Positions 13,139-14,601 of a stretch of 14,601 bases of DNA are shown one piece after another. This DNA comes from an uncultured Clostridia bacterium. Its GTDB lineage: Bacteria; Bacillota; Clostridia; Christensenellales; Borkfalkiaceae. Position 1 is the stretch's first letter; each line of letters opens with the position of its first letter. Position numbers and translations under genes: made by a program. The stretch lies in NCBI GenBank assembly GCA_905235815.1, contig CAJOMT010000057.1:1-14601 (forward strand), in the 5' to 3' direction. A model generated the notes under the pieces. That model was not told the origin of the DNA, did not search any database, and was given only the letters and a program-made list of their open reading frames with translations.

Positions 13139-13165
13139 GTATTTTTTCGTTCAAGCGAGGAATTT

Positions 13166-14512
13166 ATGGAAAATTACGAAATGCTATGGGAAAAAACGCT
13201 TGCCGTTTTGCAAAATACCGTAAGTGCAATATCTTATTCCACATACATTTTACAATTAAAGCCCGTCGATCTCGTCGGCACGACTTTGGTGCTTACTACC
13301 CAAACCGAAATGTTCGCTTCGGAAGTTGCGGGGCGCTTACAGGACAAGATACGCAGTGCGCTCGTTGCCGCCGACACCGGCATTACGGACATAAAACTTT
13401 ACGTCGGCGACGGCAAAGAAGATTACCTCGCGCAAAAAAATTCGGACCCCGTTCATGAAGAAATAGAAAATACGCCCATAAACCCGAATTACACTTTCGA
13501 CACGTTCGTCGTGGGCGACTCAAACAGATATATGTATGCGGCGGCGAAAGCGGTTGCCGATAACCCCGGTATGAACTATAATCCGCTCTTTATCTACGGC
13601 GGCGCAGGGCTCGGCAAAACGCATATGTTGCATGCTATCGCCAACCATATAAAGAGAAACAATCCGCTTATGAACGTCCTTTACGCCACTTGCGAAAAGT
13701 TTACTAGCGACCTTATTTCCACTATCCGTCAAGGCAAGGCGTATTCCCAAGAGGGAATGGATTTCAGAAACAAATACCGCCACGTCGACGTACTTATCAT
13801 CGACGACGTGCAGTTCCTCGCAAAAAAGCAATCGACGCAAGAGGAATTTTTCCACACGTTTAACGAACTTTACGGGCAAAACAAGCAAATAGTTTTGTCT
13901 GCCGACTGTCTGCCGAAAGATATAGAACTCCTTTCCGACAGACTTAAAACCAGATTCGAGGGCGGACTTATGGCGCAAGTTCTGCCGCCCGACGTCGAAA
14001 CGAAAATCGCTATCTTGCAAAAGAAAGCGGAAATGCGAAAATATATTCTCTCTTTGGACGTGGCGCTCTATCTCGCCGAAAACTCGGAAAACGACGTGCG
14101 CTCGCTCGAAGGTATGCTCAACAAGGTGATATTCGCCTCTATGCTCCACGAATGTCCGATAACGCTCTCGCTTGCCAAGGACGCTCTCAGAGAATCGGTT
14201 ACACCCGAACAAAAGGAAGAAGTTATCACGACGGATACGGTAATCGACGCCGTATGCTCGTTCTATCAGGTCAATAAAAGCGACCTCATCGGCAAAAGAA
14301 AGAACAAAGAACTCGTGGAACCCAGACAAATTTGCGCTTATTTAATGACGGAACTCTTATCCATTCCGCTCGTATCGATAGGCGAAGCGCTCGGCGGCAG
14401 AGATCACACCACCGTCATATATTCGAGGGATAAGATCGCAGAACTTATGAAGGAAAACACCAGAATAGCGACTACGGTCAAGGACCTCAAAAACTTGATT
14501 TTGAAAAAATAA
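13166..14512 (+). CDS. dnaA: Chromosomal replication initiator protein DnaA
   Basis: This AAA+ initiator binds DnaA boxes at the origin and opens the duplex. Its 448 residues are of usual length. Domain I is about 1-85, and a short acidic linker (about 86-105) replaces the longer domain II seen in some species. The AAA+ core has Walker A GGAGLGKTHML (145-155), Walker B LIIDDVQFL (210-218) and the arginine-rich LSDRLKTRFEGGL (256-268). Domain IV ends with the DnaA signature GGRDHTTVIYS (410-420). A GAGG ribosome binding site lies five bases before the ATG. It is divergent from recF, and the next ORF is not dnaN. Confidence 0.97.
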   Translation: MENYEMLWEKTLAVLQNTVSAISYSTYILQLKPVDLVGTTLVLTTQTEMFASEVAGRLQDKIRSALVAADTGITDIKLYVGDGKEDYLAQKNSDPVHEEIENTPINPNYTFDTFVVGDSNRYMYAAAKAVADNPGMNYNPLFIYGGAGLGKTHMLHAIANHIKRNNPLMNVLYATCEKFTSDLISTIRQGKAYSQEGMDFRNKYRHVDVLIIDDVQFLAKKQSTQEEFFHTFNELYGQNKQIVLSADCLPKDIELLSDRLKTRFEGGLMAQVLPPDVETKIAILQKKAEMRKYILSLDVALYLAENSENDVRSLEGMLNKVIFASMLHECPITLSLAKDALRESVTPEQKEEVITTDTVIDAVCSFYQVNKSDLIGKRKNKELVEPRQICAYLMTELLSIPLVSIGEALGGRDHTTVIYSRDKIAELMKENTRIATTVKDLKNLILKK

Positions 14513-14513
14513 T

Positions 14514-14601
14514 ATGGCATACATTGAAGAAAATTTCGACGCCGTAGTAGTCGGCGCCGGCAGCCTTGGCCTCCTCGGCCTGGGCACCGTGTTTGGCGTC
14601 G
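14514..14601 (+). CDS. Start of a flavoprotein ORF, possibly mnmG (truncated, doubtful end)
   Basis: An ORF begins one base after the dnaA stop and runs off the window. Its first 16 residues (MAYIEENFDAVVVGAG) look like the FAD-binding start of MnmG, the tRNA uridine-34 modification enzyme, whose gene is often near dnaA. MnmG continues with His-Ala-Gly-Cys-Glu-Ala-Ala, but here the next residues are SLGLLGLGTVFGV. The change falls at about 14562, where GC content jumps to 28 of 40 bases. There is no clear Shine-Dalgarno sequence. It may be a true start joined to unrelated sequence, or another flavoprotein. Confidence 0.4.
   Translation, partial: MAYIEENFDAVVVGAGSLGLLGLGTVFGV

Noticed and set aside
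13070..13165. recF-dnaA spacer as the replication origin
   Set aside because: It is AT-rich, but no DnaA box or near match was seen in its 96 bases. The AT-rich stretch is explained by divergent -10 elements.
13520..14329. 269-codon minus-strand ORF inside dnaA
   Set aside because: It is fully antisense to dnaA, which has all expected domains. The translation is His/Arg/Phe/Val-rich, as antisense shadows usually are, and has no ribosome binding site or family resemblance.

Overview
The window looks like a chromosomal segment from a Gram-positive, anaerobic-type member of the Bacillota, most likely an uncultured Clostridia lineage. I infer this from the gene families (ThiT S-component, RNase G next to a radical SAM pair, acyl-ACP thioesterase, iscR-iscS-iscU, an Mrp protein with an N-terminal Cys cluster, dnaA/recF), the purine-rich ribosome binding sites, the moderate GC content and several near-consensus sigma-A-type promoters. 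A species-level call is not possible. No mobile element, CRISPR array, tRNA or rRNA was seen.

Layout. (1) 1-1470: a candidate structured RNA of about 100 nt, then a TPP riboswitch, a hairpin that masks the ribosome binding site, and thiT (thiamine uptake S-component with an unusual five-helix N-terminal half), closed by a strong terminator. (2) 8059 down to 1470, minus strand: a seven-gene, almost gapless operon reading radical SAM protein (TIGR03960-like), radical SAM-linked protein (TIGR03936-like), RNase G, acyl-ACP thioesterase, ABC ATPase, ABC permease, HNH protein. Adjacent genes overlap or nearly touch (ATGA, TAATG), so translational coupling is likely. (3) 8833 down to 8082, minus strand: a single DUF308/HdeD-like membrane protein with its own consensus promoter and terminator. 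(4) 8964-11138, plus strand: an iron-sulfur cluster assembly operon, iscR-iscS-iscU, with a consensus promoter and a palindromic operator that is a good candidate for autoregulation by IscR. (5) 13138 down to 11172, minus strand: recF followed by an Mrp/NBP35-type Fe-S carrier, convergent with the isc operon across a shared bidirectional terminator. (6) 13166 to the end, plus strand: dnaA, divergent from recF, then the first codons of a probable mnmG.

Functionally, two Fe-S blocks (isc and mrp) lie close to a probable Fe-S enzyme (the radical SAM protein), and the right end is replication-origin-type housekeeping with a rearranged order: no dnaN lies beside dnaA, and recF points away from it.

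The points most worth checking are the upstream structured RNA, the two genes whose consensus promoters place the transcription start at or next to the start codon (candidate leaderless mRNAs), the N-terminally extended ThiT, and the last 40 bases, which look foreign to the rest and may be an assembly chimera.
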